Part shown: one piece after another, positions 13,198-22,627 of the stretch
Numbering within the stretch: the stretch's first letter is position 1
Layout: the number at the start of each line of letters is the position of its first letter
Assembly (NCBI GenBank): GCA_910586205.1
Contig: CAJUGD010000042.1
Span: 1-28,387 of the forward strand
Source of the DNA: an uncultured Lachnospiraceae bacterium
Lineage (GTDB): Bacteria; Bacillota; Clostridia; Lachnospirales; Lachnospiraceae
Direction: 5' to 3'
Length of the DNA: 28,387 nt
The notes under the pieces: model-generated
What the model was told of the DNA's origin: nothing
Databases searched by the model: none
The model's input: only the letters and a program-made list of their open reading frames with translations
Program-made: the position numbers and the translations under genes

Positions 13198-15849
13198 TCA
13201 CTTTGCGTCAAACCAGCTCCCTCCCCGGGTTGCCTCCACCTCTAAGGCAACCCGCAGGGCAGCAGCATGCTTCATCTTATCCTCTAAAATCCTTACCACA
13301 TCTTCTGTCTCACTCTCAAAGGCTTCCACCAAAAGCTCATCATGGACCTGCAGGACAATGCGGGATTTCATGTTCCTGCGCCGCAGCTCCTGATCCACCC
13401 CAATCATTGCAAGCTTCATAATATCCGCCGCTGAGCCCTGAATCGGTGAATTCATGGCAACCCGTTCCCCAAAAGAACGCTGCATAAAATTGCTTGACTT
13501 TAACTCCGGGATCGGCCTTCTTCTGCCAAACATGGTGGTCACAAAGCCCTTTTCCTTTCCGTCTGCCACCTGTTTATCCAAAAACTCCTTGACACCCGGA
13601 TAAGTCTCAAAATATTTATTAATATACTCCACTGCTTCCTGACGGGAAATACTCAGATCCTCGCTCAGTCCAAAAGCGCTGATTCCATATACAATACCAA
13701 AATTCACTGCTTTGGCATTGCGTCTCTGCAGGGCCGTCACCTCTGAAAGCGGCGTATGAAAAACTTCAGAAGCCGTAATGGCATGAATATCCTGGGCTTC
13801 CTTGTAAGCGCCGATCAGCCGCTCATCCCCTGACATATGAGCCAGTATCCGCAGCTCAATCTGGGAATAGTCCGCATCCACAAACACATATCCTTCCTCC
13901 GGCACAAACACCTTCCGGATGGCCCTTCCAAGTTCCATCCGAACCGGAATATTCTGCAGGTTAGGCTCTGTGCTGCTGATTCTCCCTGTAGCTGTAATGG
14001 TCTGATTAAACTTTCCGTGGATTCTTTCATCCTCCCCGATATATACGGCCAGTCCTTCCGCATAAGTGGAATACAGCTTTGCATACTGGCGGTAATCCAA
14101 AATCATCCGCACCAGAGGATAATCCGGCGCTAACTTCTCCAGCACATCTGCTGCCGTAGAGTAGCCTGTCTTGGTTTTCTTTCCGTGAGGAAGCTTCATA
14201 TGGTCAAACAAAACTTCCCCCAGTTGTTTCGGTGAATTAATGTTAAATGATTCCCCGGCCAGCTCATAAATCTCCTGCTCCAGCTTATCAAGCCTTACCT
14301 TCAGATTCTCTCCGTATACCTTAAGCTGCTCTCTGTCCGCCCGTATCCCTGCTTCCTCCATATGGTACAGGCTGTAGATCAGAGGCATTTCCATGGTATA
14401 AAAAAGCTCCAGCATTCCCTGCTGCTTTAGCATTTCCTCCAGCACAGGCATGGCCTTCCAGGCAATATAGCCCATATAGCAGGCACAGGTGACAGCCGGC
14501 TCCTCTCCTCGCGCCAGGGCTTTCCCAAGAGAATCCTTTCCCAGCAGATCGGTTTTGGACGGCACTGCCATATCCAGGTAATCTCTGGCCAAATCATCAT
14601 ACCCATAGGTATCCTTCAGAGGATTTAAAAGATATCCTGCCACCCCCATGTCTGCTGCCGTGCTTTTATAATCCAGCTTCAGATAGGGGAGCTGGGATTT
14701 TAAGTCCAGGGTTGCCGCAGAATGTCCGCTTTCCTTTTCTGAAAGAATCCCTTCCAGCTTGTCACAAAGATATGCCCCTGTCACAAAACCGTTTACCGGA
14801 ACCGCATAGCAGTCCTCCTCCCCAAAGCAGATCCCCATCCCGTTTATTCCGTTTTCATCCGAAAGCAGCTGAAAGCCGATCCGCTCTGCTGCCTTTGCCT
14901 TCTCAAATATCTGCTCCACCCCGGCAAATTCCTCTACCAGCCAGAAATGCTCCTCTGCCGGATTGCTTCCGTTTCCTGTCTGCTGCCCGTCAAACCGTGA
15001 CAATATGGATTTGAATCCAAGGCGCTTCATGTACTCATAAGCTTCTGCTGTATACAGATTTTGAATTTCAGCATCCTTATAGGAAAATTCCACCGGACAG
15101 TCCAAACAGATCGTAGCAAGCTCTTTGCTCATCACTGCCATATCATAATGCTCTGCCAGGGCCTTCTTTGCACGGGGAGGCTTGATCTCCTCTAAATGGG
15201 CAAAGGCATTTTCAATACTCCCATATGTTGTAATCAGGCTGGTGGCCGTCTTCTCCCCAATGGAAGGCACTCCCGGAATATTGTCCGAGGCGTCCCCCAT
15301 CAGAGCCTTTACATCAATAAATTCTTTTGGCGTAACCTGATATTCCCGCTTCACATCCTCCGGATAATAATCCTTTACCTCCGTGCCGCTGCGGTTGGTC
15401 TTCGGGATCCGGATTTTAATCCGGGTATCTGCAAGCTGTAAAAGATCCCTGTCCCCGGAAACCACCGAAACCTCCACTTGATCCCCTGCCATCCTTTTTG
15501 CCAGGGTACCTAAAATGTCATCCGCCTCATATCCTGCCAGCGTCACCACCGGCACCCCCATGGCGGCAAGCACCTCCTTCATAAGCGGCACCTGCTCCCT
15601 AAGCTCCTCCGGCATAGGCTTTCTGGTTCCCTTATATGCCTCATACATTTTATGGCGGAAGGTAGGCTCATGCAGATCAAATGCCACTGCCAGATGATCC
15701 GCCTTCTCCTCCTCCAGAATCTTAAACATAATATTCAAAAATCCATAGACTGCATTGGTATGAAGCCCCTCATAGTTTGTCAGCTCCGGCACTCCGTAAA
15801 AGGCCCTGTTTAAAATGCTGTGCCCGTCAATCAATACCAGCTTATCCAT
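13198..15849 (-). CDS. polA: DNA polymerase I
   Basis: 883 residues, full length. Domain order: 5'-3' exonuclease (1 to about 290; GYEADDILGT, SGDRDLLQL, GDASDNIPG), a 3'-5' exonuclease-like domain (about 310-490) and the family A polymerase (about 500-883; motif A DADYSQIELR, motif B RRNAKAVNFGIVYG, motif C VHDELLVEA). The 3'-5' domain lacks the metal-binding D-x-E: the strand reads IGFQLLSDENG, so proofreading should be absent, as in Bacillus-type PolA. Acts in Okazaki fragment maturation and repair. GGAAGGAG lies 6 bases before the ATG. coaE and yycJ, common polA neighbours, lie a few genes downstream. Confidence 0.97.
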   Translation of the reverse strand: MDKLVLIDGHSILNRAFYGVPELTNYEGLHTNAVYGFLNIMFKILEEEKADHLAVAFDLHEPTFRHKMYEAYKGTRKPMPEELREQVPLMKEVLAAMGVPVVTLAGYEADDILGTLAKRMAGDQVEVSVVSGDRDLLQLADTRIKIRIPKTNRSGTEVKDYYPEDVKREYQVTPKEFIDVKALMGDASDNIPGVPSIGEKTATSLITTYGSIENAFAHLEEIKPPRAKKALAEHYDMAVMSKELATICLDCPVEFSYKDAEIQNLYTAEAYEYMKRLGFKSILSRFDGQQTGNGSNPAEEHFWLVEEFAGVEQIFEKAKAAERIGFQLLSDENGINGMGICFGEEDCYAVPVNGFVTGAYLCDKLEGILSEKESGHSAATLDLKSQLPYLKLDYKSTAADMGVAGYLLNPLKDTYGYDDLARDYLDMAVPSKTDLLGKDSLGKALARGEEPAVTCACYMGYIAWKAMPVLEEMLKQQGMLELFYTMEMPLIYSLYHMEEAGIRADREQLKVYGENLKVRLDKLEQEIYELAGESFNINSPKQLGEVLFDHMKLPHGKKTKTGYSTAADVLEKLAPDYPLVRMILDYRQYAKLYSTYAEGLAVYIGEDERIHGKFNQTITATGRISSTEPNLQNIPVRMELGRAIRKVFVPEEGYVFVDADYSQIELRILAHMSGDERLIGAYKEAQDIHAITASEVFHTPLSEVTALQRRNAKAVNFGIVYGISAFGLSEDLSISRQEAVEYINKYFETYPGVKEFLDKQVADGKEKGFVTTMFGRRRPIPELKSSNFMQRSFGERVAMNSPIQGSAADIMKLAMIGVDQELRRRNMKSRIVLQVHDELLVEAFESETEDVVRILEDKMKHAAALRVALEVEATRGGSWFDAK

Positions 15850-15933
15850 TCCTGTCTCCTTCCTTCAAGCCTCATTGTCCTTTTATCTTTCTTTCCCCTC
15901 ACTTCTCCCTGTATTGAAGTTATTGTCAGAATC

Positions 15934-16287
15934 TCATCGCAAAATTCCTGCCTGATTCCACATCCGAAGCTGCAGGATCAGCGCTGTCAAAACCCCGGTG
16001 GCACAAAGGGTCTCCACCGCATAGCAGACCACCCTCCTAAGCCTTGCCGCCCGCACCTTCAGCCAGGCCAGTTCCATACTCTCCTCCAAAGCCCCTGTAA
16101 TATCATAAACCCCGGTTCCGGACTCAAGCTGACGAAGCCCCACGGAAACCGTATAATAGATCTCCAGCTCCTCCTTGCAGGAATCACAGCTCCAGATATG
16201 CTCTAAAAACTCATCCAGATCATCCTCTCCTAATTCCTCATCAATATAAGGCATTACCATTTTCTCTGCTTCCCTGCAAGTCAGCAT
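15934..16287 (-). CDS. Zf-HC2 zinc-finger membrane protein (anti-sigma factor-like)
   Basis: 117 residues from ATG 16285-16287, which has AGGAGAGG eight bases upstream. A start at 16341 would lie upstream of the predicted transcript start. Residues 1-45 form a putative zinc finger of the anti-sigma type: C4, then HIWSCDSC giving H30, C34 and C37. A single membrane segment spans about 84-106 (VVCYAVETLCATGVLTALIL), with a short tail outside. Such proteins usually hold an ECF sigma factor at the membrane, but no sigma factor gene is next to it. It lies 84 bases upstream of polA and has its own divergent promoter with dapL. Partner unknown. Confidence 0.75.
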   Translation of the reverse strand: MLTCREAEKMVMPYIDEELGEDDLDEFLEHIWSCDSCKEELEIYYTVSVGLRQLESGTGVYDITGALEESMELAWLKVRAARLRRVVCYAVETLCATGVLTALILQLRMWNQAGILR

Positions 16288-16331
16288 AACTTCACCTCTC
16301 CTAATTTCTTGTCCTCTTTTTTCTTCCTTAC

Positions 16332-16360
16332 ATAATGCCACGTTTTCCTCTGCATTTCAA
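16332..16360 (-). promoter_or_regulatory. Promoter of the zf-HC2 gene
   Basis: Minus strand TTGAAA (16355-16360), 17-base spacer, CATTAT (16332-16337). Back to back with the dapL promoter. Confidence 0.5.
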
Positions 16361-16388
16361 GTTTTTTATAAAAAAGAACATTTCCGGT

Positions 16389-16417
16389 TTGACGCAGCTT
16401 CAATCTTCTGCTAAAAT
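16389..16417 (+). promoter_or_regulatory. SigA promoter of dapL
   Basis: TTGACG (16389-16394), 17 bases, TAAAAT (16412-16417). Predicts a leader of about 75 bases. Confidence 0.75.
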
Positions 16418-16442
16418 CACCTCTTAGAAAATATAAAAAAAC

Positions 16443-16486
16443 TAGTGTGCTGGACAGTACACTAAGCATCCAGCTTTATTCGATGC
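16443..16486 (+). promoter_or_regulatory. Two hairpins in the dapL leader
   Basis: TAGTGT (16443-16448) pairs with ACACTA (16459-16464), and GCATC (16466-16470) pairs with GATGC (16482-16486), just before the AAAGGA ribosome binding site. Too short for a lysine riboswitch; could affect translation or be an operator. Confidence 0.45.
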
Positions 16487-16498
16487 AGAAAGGACCCC

Positions 16499-17695
16499 AT
16501 GCCAAAATTAAACGAAAACTATCAAAACTTAAAGGAAAGCTATCTTTTTTCTGAAATCGCACACCGGGTCAATGCCTACACTGCGTCCCATCCTGACAAA
16601 AAGATCATCCGGTTAGGCATCGGCGACGTGACCCTGCCTTTAACCTCCCTTGCCGTCTCGGGCCTTCATGCAGGTGTTGATGCCATGGCAGAATCCGCCA
16701 CCTTTAAAGGCTATGGTCCTGAACAGGGCTATGGCTTTCTCCGCGACGCCATCAGCGCTTATTATGCCAAAAATAATGTCACTGTAGACGCTGATGATAT
16801 TTTTATTTCCGACGGCGCAAAAAGCGATACCGGCAACATTTCCGAGCTGTTTTCCGCTGACAACACCATTCTGATACCCGATCCAGTGTATCCGGTATAC
16901 GTAGATTCCAATCTGATGAACGGCAAAAAGATCACCTATCTGTCCGGAAATGCAGACAACCAGTTCTTGCCCATGCCGGACACAAAAGTCCATGCTGACA
17001 TTATTTACCTCTGCTCCCCTAACAACCCCACCGGCTCTGTATATAACCGGGACCAACTGACAAAATGGGTCTCATACGCCTTAGAAAATCAGGCTGTCAT
17101 CTTGTTTGACTCTGCCTACGAGGCATTTATCACAGACCCGGAGCTTCCCCGGAGCATCTATGCCATTGAAGGCTCTAAAAAATGCGCGGTTGAGTTTTGT
17201 TCCCTTTCTAAGACTGCCGGCTTTACCGGCACCCGCTGCGGCTACACTGTAGTTCCAAAAGAGCTGACCTTCCCCACATCAAACGGCAGGGAAATGTCCC
17301 TTCACGCCATGTGGAACCGCCGCCAGTCCACTAAGTTCAACGGAACCTCCTACATTATCCAAAAAGGCGCAGAGGCCGTATTTTCTCCGGAAGGCATGGC
17401 ACAGTGCCGGGAAAATATCCGCTATTACCAGCAAAACGCCCGGCTGATAGCAGACACCCTGCGTAAAAAGGACATTCTTTTCTTCGGCGGCGTCCACTCT
17501 CCCTACATTTGGTTTGAGTGTCCCAATAACATGGAATCCTGGGAATTTTTTGATTACCTTTTAAACCATGCCCAGATCGTAGGCACGCCTGGAGCTGGTT
17601 TTGGTGAAAACGGATCCCGCTACTTCCGCCTGACAGCCTTCGGCACCCACGAAAATACCAGAGAAGCCATGGAACGATTTGAAAAATTGTTCTGA
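16499..17695 (+). CDS. dapL: LL-diaminopimelate aminotransferase
   Basis: 398 residues. PLP enzyme converting tetrahydrodipicolinate directly to LL-diaminopimelate with glutamate as donor, for lysine and peptidoglycan. The start MPKLNENYQNLKESYLFSEI is the DapL N-terminus. Fold type I signatures: FKGYGPEQGYGFLR (69-82), CSPNNPTG (172-179), D204-S-A-Y207, the PLP lysine in SLSKTAGFTGTRCGY (K238) and a C-terminal R in YFRLTAFG. ATG 16499 follows AAAGGA closely. Single-gene transcript between a strong promoter and a strong terminator. Confidence 0.95.
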   Translation: MPKLNENYQNLKESYLFSEIAHRVNAYTASHPDKKIIRLGIGDVTLPLTSLAVSGLHAGVDAMAESATFKGYGPEQGYGFLRDAISAYYAKNNVTVDADDIFISDGAKSDTGNISELFSADNTILIPDPVYPVYVDSNLMNGKKITYLSGNADNQFLPMPDTKVHADIIYLCSPNNPTGSVYNRDQLTKWVSYALENQAVILFDSAYEAFITDPELPRSIYAIEGSKKCAVEFCSLSKTAGFTGTRCGYTVVPKELTFPTSNGREMSLHAMWNRRQSTKFNGTSYIIQKGAEAVFSPEGMAQCRENIRYYQQNARLIADTLRKKDILFFGGVHSPYIWFECPNNMESWEFFDYLLNHAQIVGTPGAGFGENGSRYFRLTAFGTHENTREAMERFEKLF

Positions 17696-17734
17696 TATCC
17701 CAAAACAGCATACGGCAATCAAAATTCAGCCAAT

Positions 17735-17778
17735 CAAATAGGGGAGAATCCATCTCCCCTATTTGGCCTTATTTTTCG
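17735..17778 (+). terminator. Rho-independent terminator of dapL
   Basis: A perfect 13 bp stem: CAAATAGGGGAGA (17735-17747) with its exact inverse (17753-17765), 5-base loop, followed by a T-rich tail ending ATTTTTC. It may also end the convergent pgmB transcript. Confidence 0.9.
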
Positions 17779-17845
17779 ATTCGGTTTTTCTTTTCTTCCG
17801 TGCAGACAGAGATGGTCGATTGCCTCTGCCCGGCTACTGCTTGGG

Positions 17846-18487
17846 TCACTGCTCCCATACAAACTCCCCCACATTCCTGCATATGTAATCGGCAATCCTC
17901 AAATTTTCCCTTTCTCCGATACCCACTGCCGTCATGCCCACTGCCTTCGCTGCCTGCAGCCCGGCCAGGGAATCTTCAAAAACTACGCACTGACTATAAC
18001 AAATCCCCAGCCGATCTGCCGACATGGTAAATACCTCTGGGTCCGGCTTTGCCTTTTTCACCAGGTTTCCGTCTATTACAACATCAAAATACTCCTCAAT
18101 ATGCAGTCGCTTCAAAATCAATCTGGCATTTTTACTGGCAGAGCCCAGGGCAATCCGGATCCGAGCCTTTCTCATCCTCTCAAATGTCTCCGTCACCCCT
18201 AAAAGCAGCTCCTCCTCCCCCAGTTGGTTGATATATTCCAAATAATACCCATTCTTCTCTGCTGCCATCTGCTCCTTTTCCTGCTGGGAAAATGCATCTC
18301 CCAGTCCGCCTATCTCCAACAGCAGATCCAGCGCCGCCATGCGGGAAATTCCCTTTAAAGCCTCATTTTGCTGCACGGTAAAGGAAAAGCCCAGCCGATC
18401 TGCCAGCTTTTTCCAGCCCAGATAATGGTACTTTGCCGTGTCCACCAGCACTCCGTCTAAATCAAAAATTCCACACCGATATTTCAT
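17846..18487 (-). CDS. pgmB: Beta-phosphoglucomutase
   Basis: 213 residues, HAD superfamily. Converts beta-glucose-1-phosphate to glucose-6-phosphate. The catalytic pair is in FDLDGVLVDTAKYH (D9 nucleophile, D11 acid/base); GSASKNA gives motif II, KKAKPDPEVF motif III and FEDSLAGLQAA motif IV. The cap domain lies between 15 and about 90. ATG 18485-18487 overlaps the GH65 stop by one base (TGATG) and is preceded by GGAGGAG within the end of that gene, so translation is coupled. A start at 18589 lies inside GH65 and is rejected. It consumes exactly the product of the GH65 phosphorylase. Confidence 0.94.
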   Translation of the reverse strand: MKYRCGIFDLDGVLVDTAKYHYLGWKKLADRLGFSFTVQQNEALKGISRMAALDLLLEIGGLGDAFSQQEKEQMAAEKNGYYLEYINQLGEEELLLGVTETFERMRKARIRIALGSASKNARLILKRLHIEEYFDVVIDGNLVKKAKPDPEVFTMSADRLGICYSQCVVFEDSLAGLQAAKAVGMTAVGIGERENLRIADYICRNVGEFVWEQ

Positions 18488-20775
18488 CACCACTCCTCCA
18501 ACGGAATCTTGACTTCCGTCTTGATCTGATATTCCCTTCCATAGACAAAGATCGTCACCGGCATTCCTTGAATCAGCCGGAAACAGCAAACATCTTTTGT
18601 CACCGTAATTTCCACCAGACTTTCTCTCAGCTCAAGGCGCAGCCGACAGCAGGTCCACTGCTTCGGAATGGACGGCATGAAGAAAAACCCGTTTTCCTTA
18701 ATCCTGAGTCCCAAAAATCCATAAACAATCCCCATATAGGTCCCGCCCATATTGGCTGTATGGATCCCGTCCTTTGTATTGTGTTGGGAATCCAGGATAT
18801 CCAGCTTGGAAGAAAAGTCAAAATATTCGTATGCCTTTTCTTTCCTTCCCAGTCTGGAGGCCATAATTCCGAAAATACACCGAGAAAGGGAGGAGTCATG
18901 AGTCGTCCGTTTTTCATAGTAATCAAAGGAATGCTCCATCGTGCTAAGCTTCTGCGCATCCTCAAATATCATGTGAGCCAGAACCGTATCTGCCTGTTTG
19001 CAGACCTGATGACGGTACAGCCGGTACAGATGATTCCATTGCATGATCGGACCGTTTCCCCTGGCTTTCTGGCTGAAATCCCACTCCTTTTTTGAGAGAA
19101 AGCTGTCGTCCTGGGGATTAATATCCAGCTTTTCATCATAAAGAAGCAGCATATCTTCTGCCGCCTGCTCAAATCCGCTGATTTCATCCTCCTCAATACC
19201 GATTTTTTCCTCAAGCAAACCCAATTGTCCCTGTTCCTTTAGCTTCCGGTAAACCTTTGCCGCCCAGATCAGATTATGTTTGGCCGTCAGATTGGTATAA
19301 TAATTATTGTTGACCACACAGCTGTACTCATCCGGGCCGGTCAGATCATGAAGCTGGAAGCTTCCCTGATAAAAATTCCCCAGATCATACCACATCCGAG
19401 CCGTCTCTATAAGGATTTCTGCCCCCTTTGACACCATAAAATCCCAGTCATTGGTAATCAGATAATACTGCACCACCGCATAGGAAATGTCTCCGTTAAT
19501 GTGATACTGAGCACTGCCGGATGGATAATACCCGGAACACTCATCTCCGTTGATCGTCCTCCAGGGATAGAGCGCTCCCTTCGGATACCCCATCACCCGG
19601 GCATTGGCCCGCGCCCGATCCAGAATCTGATAACGATAGGATAAAAGATTCCTTGCCATCTCCGGCCAGGTAAGGGAGAAAAAGGGAACAATGTACATCT
19701 CAGTGTCCCAGAAATAATGACCCTCATATCCCTCACCGCTCAGGCCCTTGGCACCGATATTGCAATACCGGTCTTTTCCAACCGACTGAAGAAGCTGATA
19801 CAGATTATAATGAAGAGACAGGTTCAGCTCCTCATCTCCTGTGATCTCAACCTCCGCCTGGTTCCAGAATTTTGTCAGATAATCTTCCTGACACTGATAC
19901 CAGTAATCCAAGGGTCTGCCCAAGCATGTTCGAATCAGCTCCTCTGCTGCTGACCTCACATCCGGATACCGAATAGAATCGCAGGTAATCGTATATTTTA
20001 CGATCGTGGCGCAGTCTCCCTTTCTGAGCTGCAAGGTAAAGATCCGGGTGATCTCCTTTTCCCCCACTTGTGTCTCAGAAAATGCTTCTTCAGACAGGAC
20101 ATGAGCAGTCATGCTGGCAATCTCCAAACCGGATTTCAAAGTTTCTGAGCGGATCCGGCTAAAACCCTCCTTTGTTATTTCCCGTTCTGCCACTCTCAGA
20201 TGGATGATCTTCTCCCCGGCCACCCGGGAATCCTTAGGATTAAAATAATTAGACACATCCCCGGAATGAACCGATTGAATCTGTGCCGTCCCGGAAAAGT
20301 TTAAAGGGGTGATCCGGTATTCCATTGTAAAGAGAGGCAAATTTTCAAAGGACGCCATGCGGGTTACAGAGATCTCCACCTGCCGCCCTTCAGGTGACTC
20401 CCAGACAAACCGCCGGTTTGTAATCCCTTTCTTCATATCCAGGATACGAGTAAATTCCAGAACCTTTCCCTGAAACAAATCCACCCTTTCATTTTCCACA
20501 GTCACGATCACGGTCTGGGTGTCAAATGTGTTGACCATGGTCTGCTTCTGCTCTGGAAATCCATAATGCTTCTCTGGCTGCTTCATTTCTGAAAAATTAT
20601 AAAATCCATTGATGTACTGTCCTCTGATTGTGGGCATGTCCTTCGGATAGCCCTCCTCAAAATTCCCCCTCACCCCAAAATATCCATTGGCATTGTGAAA
20701 TAAAGTTTCATTGAGCAAAAGCTCCTTTTCTTCCCCTGTAAAGCCATCTTTTCTGAATAGAAACGCCTGGTTCAT
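18487..20775 (-). CDS. GH65 alpha-glucoside phosphorylase (kojibiose/nigerose/maltose/trehalose type)
   Basis: 762 residues from ATG 20773-20775, which has AGGAAAGGA nine bases upstream; an earlier in-frame ATG (20847) lacks a good site. Inverting phosphorylases of GH65 split alpha-glucosides with phosphate, releasing beta-glucose-1-phosphate. N-terminal beta-sandwich with LFHNANGYFGVRGNFEEGY, then an (alpha/alpha)6 barrel with GHYFWDTEMY and YPWRTINGDECSGYYPSG. The general acid is in LTGPDEYS (E near 483) and the phosphate-site loop is GIHTANMGGTYMG. The NGDECSGYYPSGSAQYHIN and TANMGGT loops look more like kojibiose/nigerose-type enzymes than maltose phosphorylase; I am not certain. Cytosolic, no signal peptide. 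Fed by the ABC transporter upstream. Confidence 0.9.
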   Translation of the reverse strand: MNQAFLFRKDGFTGEEKELLLNETLFHNANGYFGVRGNFEEGYPKDMPTIRGQYINGFYNFSEMKQPEKHYGFPEQKQTMVNTFDTQTVIVTVENERVDLFQGKVLEFTRILDMKKGITNRRFVWESPEGRQVEISVTRMASFENLPLFTMEYRITPLNFSGTAQIQSVHSGDVSNYFNPKDSRVAGEKIIHLRVAEREITKEGFSRIRSETLKSGLEIASMTAHVLSEEAFSETQVGEKEITRIFTLQLRKGDCATIVKYTITCDSIRYPDVRSAAEELIRTCLGRPLDYWYQCQEDYLTKFWNQAEVEITGDEELNLSLHYNLYQLLQSVGKDRYCNIGAKGLSGEGYEGHYFWDTEMYIVPFFSLTWPEMARNLLSYRYQILDRARANARVMGYPKGALYPWRTINGDECSGYYPSGSAQYHINGDISYAVVQYYLITNDWDFMVSKGAEILIETARMWYDLGNFYQGSFQLHDLTGPDEYSCVVNNNYYTNLTAKHNLIWAAKVYRKLKEQGQLGLLEEKIGIEEDEISGFEQAAEDMLLLYDEKLDINPQDDSFLSKKEWDFSQKARGNGPIMQWNHLYRLYRHQVCKQADTVLAHMIFEDAQKLSTMEHSFDYYEKRTTHDSSLSRCIFGIMASRLGRKEKAYEYFDFSSKLDILDSQHNTKDGIHTANMGGTYMGIVYGFLGLRIKENGFFFMPSIPKQWTCCRLRLELRESLVEITVTKDVCCFRLIQGMPVTIFVYGREYQIKTEVKIPLEEW

Positions 20776-20850
20776 GGATGTCATTCCTTTCCTGATTTCA
20801 GGGTATTCCGAATGCCTGTATCTCAGAACTGCCCTGTATTTTTTCATCTC

Positions 20851-21702
20851 TTACTTGATTCCCGTAGTGGCTATCCCTTCCACAAAATAGTCCTGAGCCA
20901 CGAAGAACAAAATTACCGGCGGCAGGATCGAAAGCACTGACATCGCCATAATGCTGCTCCAGTTTACACTTCCTGCCGTGTTGTCAATGGCCATGCGCAG
21001 CCCTAATGAAATGGGATATTTTGTAACCGTATTAATGTAAATCAGGTTTCCGAAGAAATCATTCCATGTCCACATGAACCGAAAAATCCCCGCAGAAAAA
21101 ATCGCCGGCTTACACAAAGGAACGATCACTTTCACCAGGATCTGGAAGGATGTGCAGCCGTCAATCCTTGCCGCCTCATCCAGCTCCACCGGAATCCCCC
21201 GGATAAACTGCACCAGCATATAGACGAAAAATGCGCTGGTGGAAAAGGCCGCCGGAACAATAAAGGGCAGATAGGTATTGATCCAGCCCACCTTAGAAAA
21301 CATCACATAAGTAGGAATGGTCAAAACCGAGGTAGGGAGCATCAAGGTAGCGATCATAATAGAGAACAGGATCTTCTTTCCCGGAAACTGGAAACGGGCA
21401 AAACCGTAAGCTACCAGCAGACCGGACAAAACCGTCAGTACCACCACCGGTATAACGATCTTAAAGCTGTTAAAGAAAAACACTCCAAAATTGGCGCTGC
21501 CCACACCCTTCCATCCGTCAAGAAAAGCATTGAAATTAAACACAGTGGGAATCAGGCCGATATCCGTGAAAATATCCTTGTTCTCTTTAAAGGCGGAAGC
21601 AATCATCCACAGAACCGGATAAACCATCACAAATCCAAAGACAAGGATAAATGCCTGCATAAAAATTTCTTTTATCTTCTTTCTGTCTTCCTTTTGCTTC
21701 AT
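20851..21702 (-). CDS. Carbohydrate ABC transporter permease, MalG type
   Basis: 283 residues, six predicted membrane segments starting at about 16-38. The EAA loop that contacts the ATPase is DEAARIDGCTSFQILVKVIVPLCKP. Ends with the FVEGIATTGIK tail common to clostridial MalG-like permeases. Its ATG overlaps the MalF-type stop by one base. Forms the inner-membrane channel with the preceding permease; specificity comes from the binding protein. Confidence 0.94.
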   Translation of the reverse strand: MKQKEDRKKIKEIFMQAFILVFGFVMVYPVLWMIASAFKENKDIFTDIGLIPTVFNFNAFLDGWKGVGSANFGVFFFNSFKIVIPVVVLTVLSGLLVAYGFARFQFPGKKILFSIMIATLMLPTSVLTIPTYVMFSKVGWINTYLPFIVPAAFSTSAFFVYMLVQFIRGIPVELDEAARIDGCTSFQILVKVIVPLCKPAIFSAGIFRFMWTWNDFFGNLIYINTVTKYPISLGLRMAIDNTAGSVNWSSIMAMSVLSILPPVILFFVAQDYFVEGIATTGIK

Positions 21703-22601
21703 CAGAATTTACCTCCGTCCTCATAGTATGTAAAACGGTCAAAAAACTTAAAGAGAATGACCGTGAAAATCATAATTGCCATAAATAAAATCCACGACAG
21801 TGCAGATGCATAGCCGGTTCGAAAGTATTTAAATGCACTGTTGTACAGATGAATGGCAAACACATAGGTGGAATTTAAAGGACCTCCGCTGGTAATCACA
21901 TAGGGACCAGTAAATTCCTGGAATCCGTTGATCAACTGCATGATCACATTAAAGGACACAACCGGGGTAATCATCGGCAGCGTAATGGAAAAAAACTGCC
22001 GCATCTTTGTGGCCCCGTCCACCTCTGCCGCCTCGTAAAGCTCCTGGGGAACCTGCTTTAAGCCGGATAAAAACAGCACCATAGAGGATCCAAACTGCCA
22101 CACGGCAAGCAATGCCACGGTTCCCAGGGCAAATTTGGGACTTCCGATCCAATCCACATAGGGCAGACCCACTGCCTGTAAGATCAGATTCACAATCCCG
22201 TCTCGGCGAAACAGAAAACGCCACAACACGGCAATGGCAACGCTTCCTCCCAAAATGGAGGGCAGGTAATAGACCGTGCGGTAAAAATTTACCCCTTTCA
22301 TGTTGGTATTCAGAATCATGGCAACAAAAAGGGCAAATACCAGCTTGGCCGGAACTGACAGAAATACATATTTAAACGTAATGGCCAGGGAAGGAATGGC
22401 CAGCTTATCCTTGGTAAATATCTCAATATAATTTTTAAATCCGATCCATACCGGCGCACTGGCAATGGAAAAATCCGTAAACGAATAATAGATTGAAGAC
22501 AGAATCGGATACAGGGTAAATAACAGAAATCCGATCAGCCATGGTGATATATAAAGAAGTCCAATCCAATTAGAAAGGCTTTTTTTCTTTTTATTTTTCA
22601 T
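21702..22601 (-). CDS. Carbohydrate ABC transporter permease, MalF type
   Basis: 299 residues. A lysine-rich start (MKNKKKKSLSNW) and six membrane segments from about 13. EAA loop EAAEVDGATKMRQFFSITLP. GGAAGGAG lies upstream of the ATG. It is separated from the binding-protein gene by 105 bases that contain a long stem-loop, and overlaps the next permease by one base. Confidence 0.94.
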   Translation of the reverse strand: MKNKKKKSLSNWIGLLYISPWLIGFLLFTLYPILSSIYYSFTDFSIASAPVWIGFKNYIEIFTKDKLAIPSLAITFKYVFLSVPAKLVFALFVAMILNTNMKGVNFYRTVYYLPSILGGSVAIAVLWRFLFRRDGIVNLILQAVGLPYVDWIGSPKFALGTVALLAVWQFGSSMVLFLSGLKQVPQELYEAAEVDGATKMRQFFSITLPMITPVVSFNVIMQLINGFQEFTGPYVITSGGPLNSTYVFAIHLYNSAFKYFRTGYASALSWILFMAIMIFTVILFKFFDRFTYYEDGGKF

Positions 22602-22627
22602 TCTTCATGCTCCTTCCTTTTATGGAG

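Noticed and set aside
13198..15849. PolA lacking proofreading residues as a novelty
   Set aside because: Loss of the 3'-5' exonuclease site is common in Gram-positive DNA polymerase I, so it is recorded only in the annotation.
16288..16498. Lysine riboswitch or T-box upstream of dapL
   Set aside because: The predicted leader is only about 75 bases and shows no T-box sequence or lysine aptamer core.
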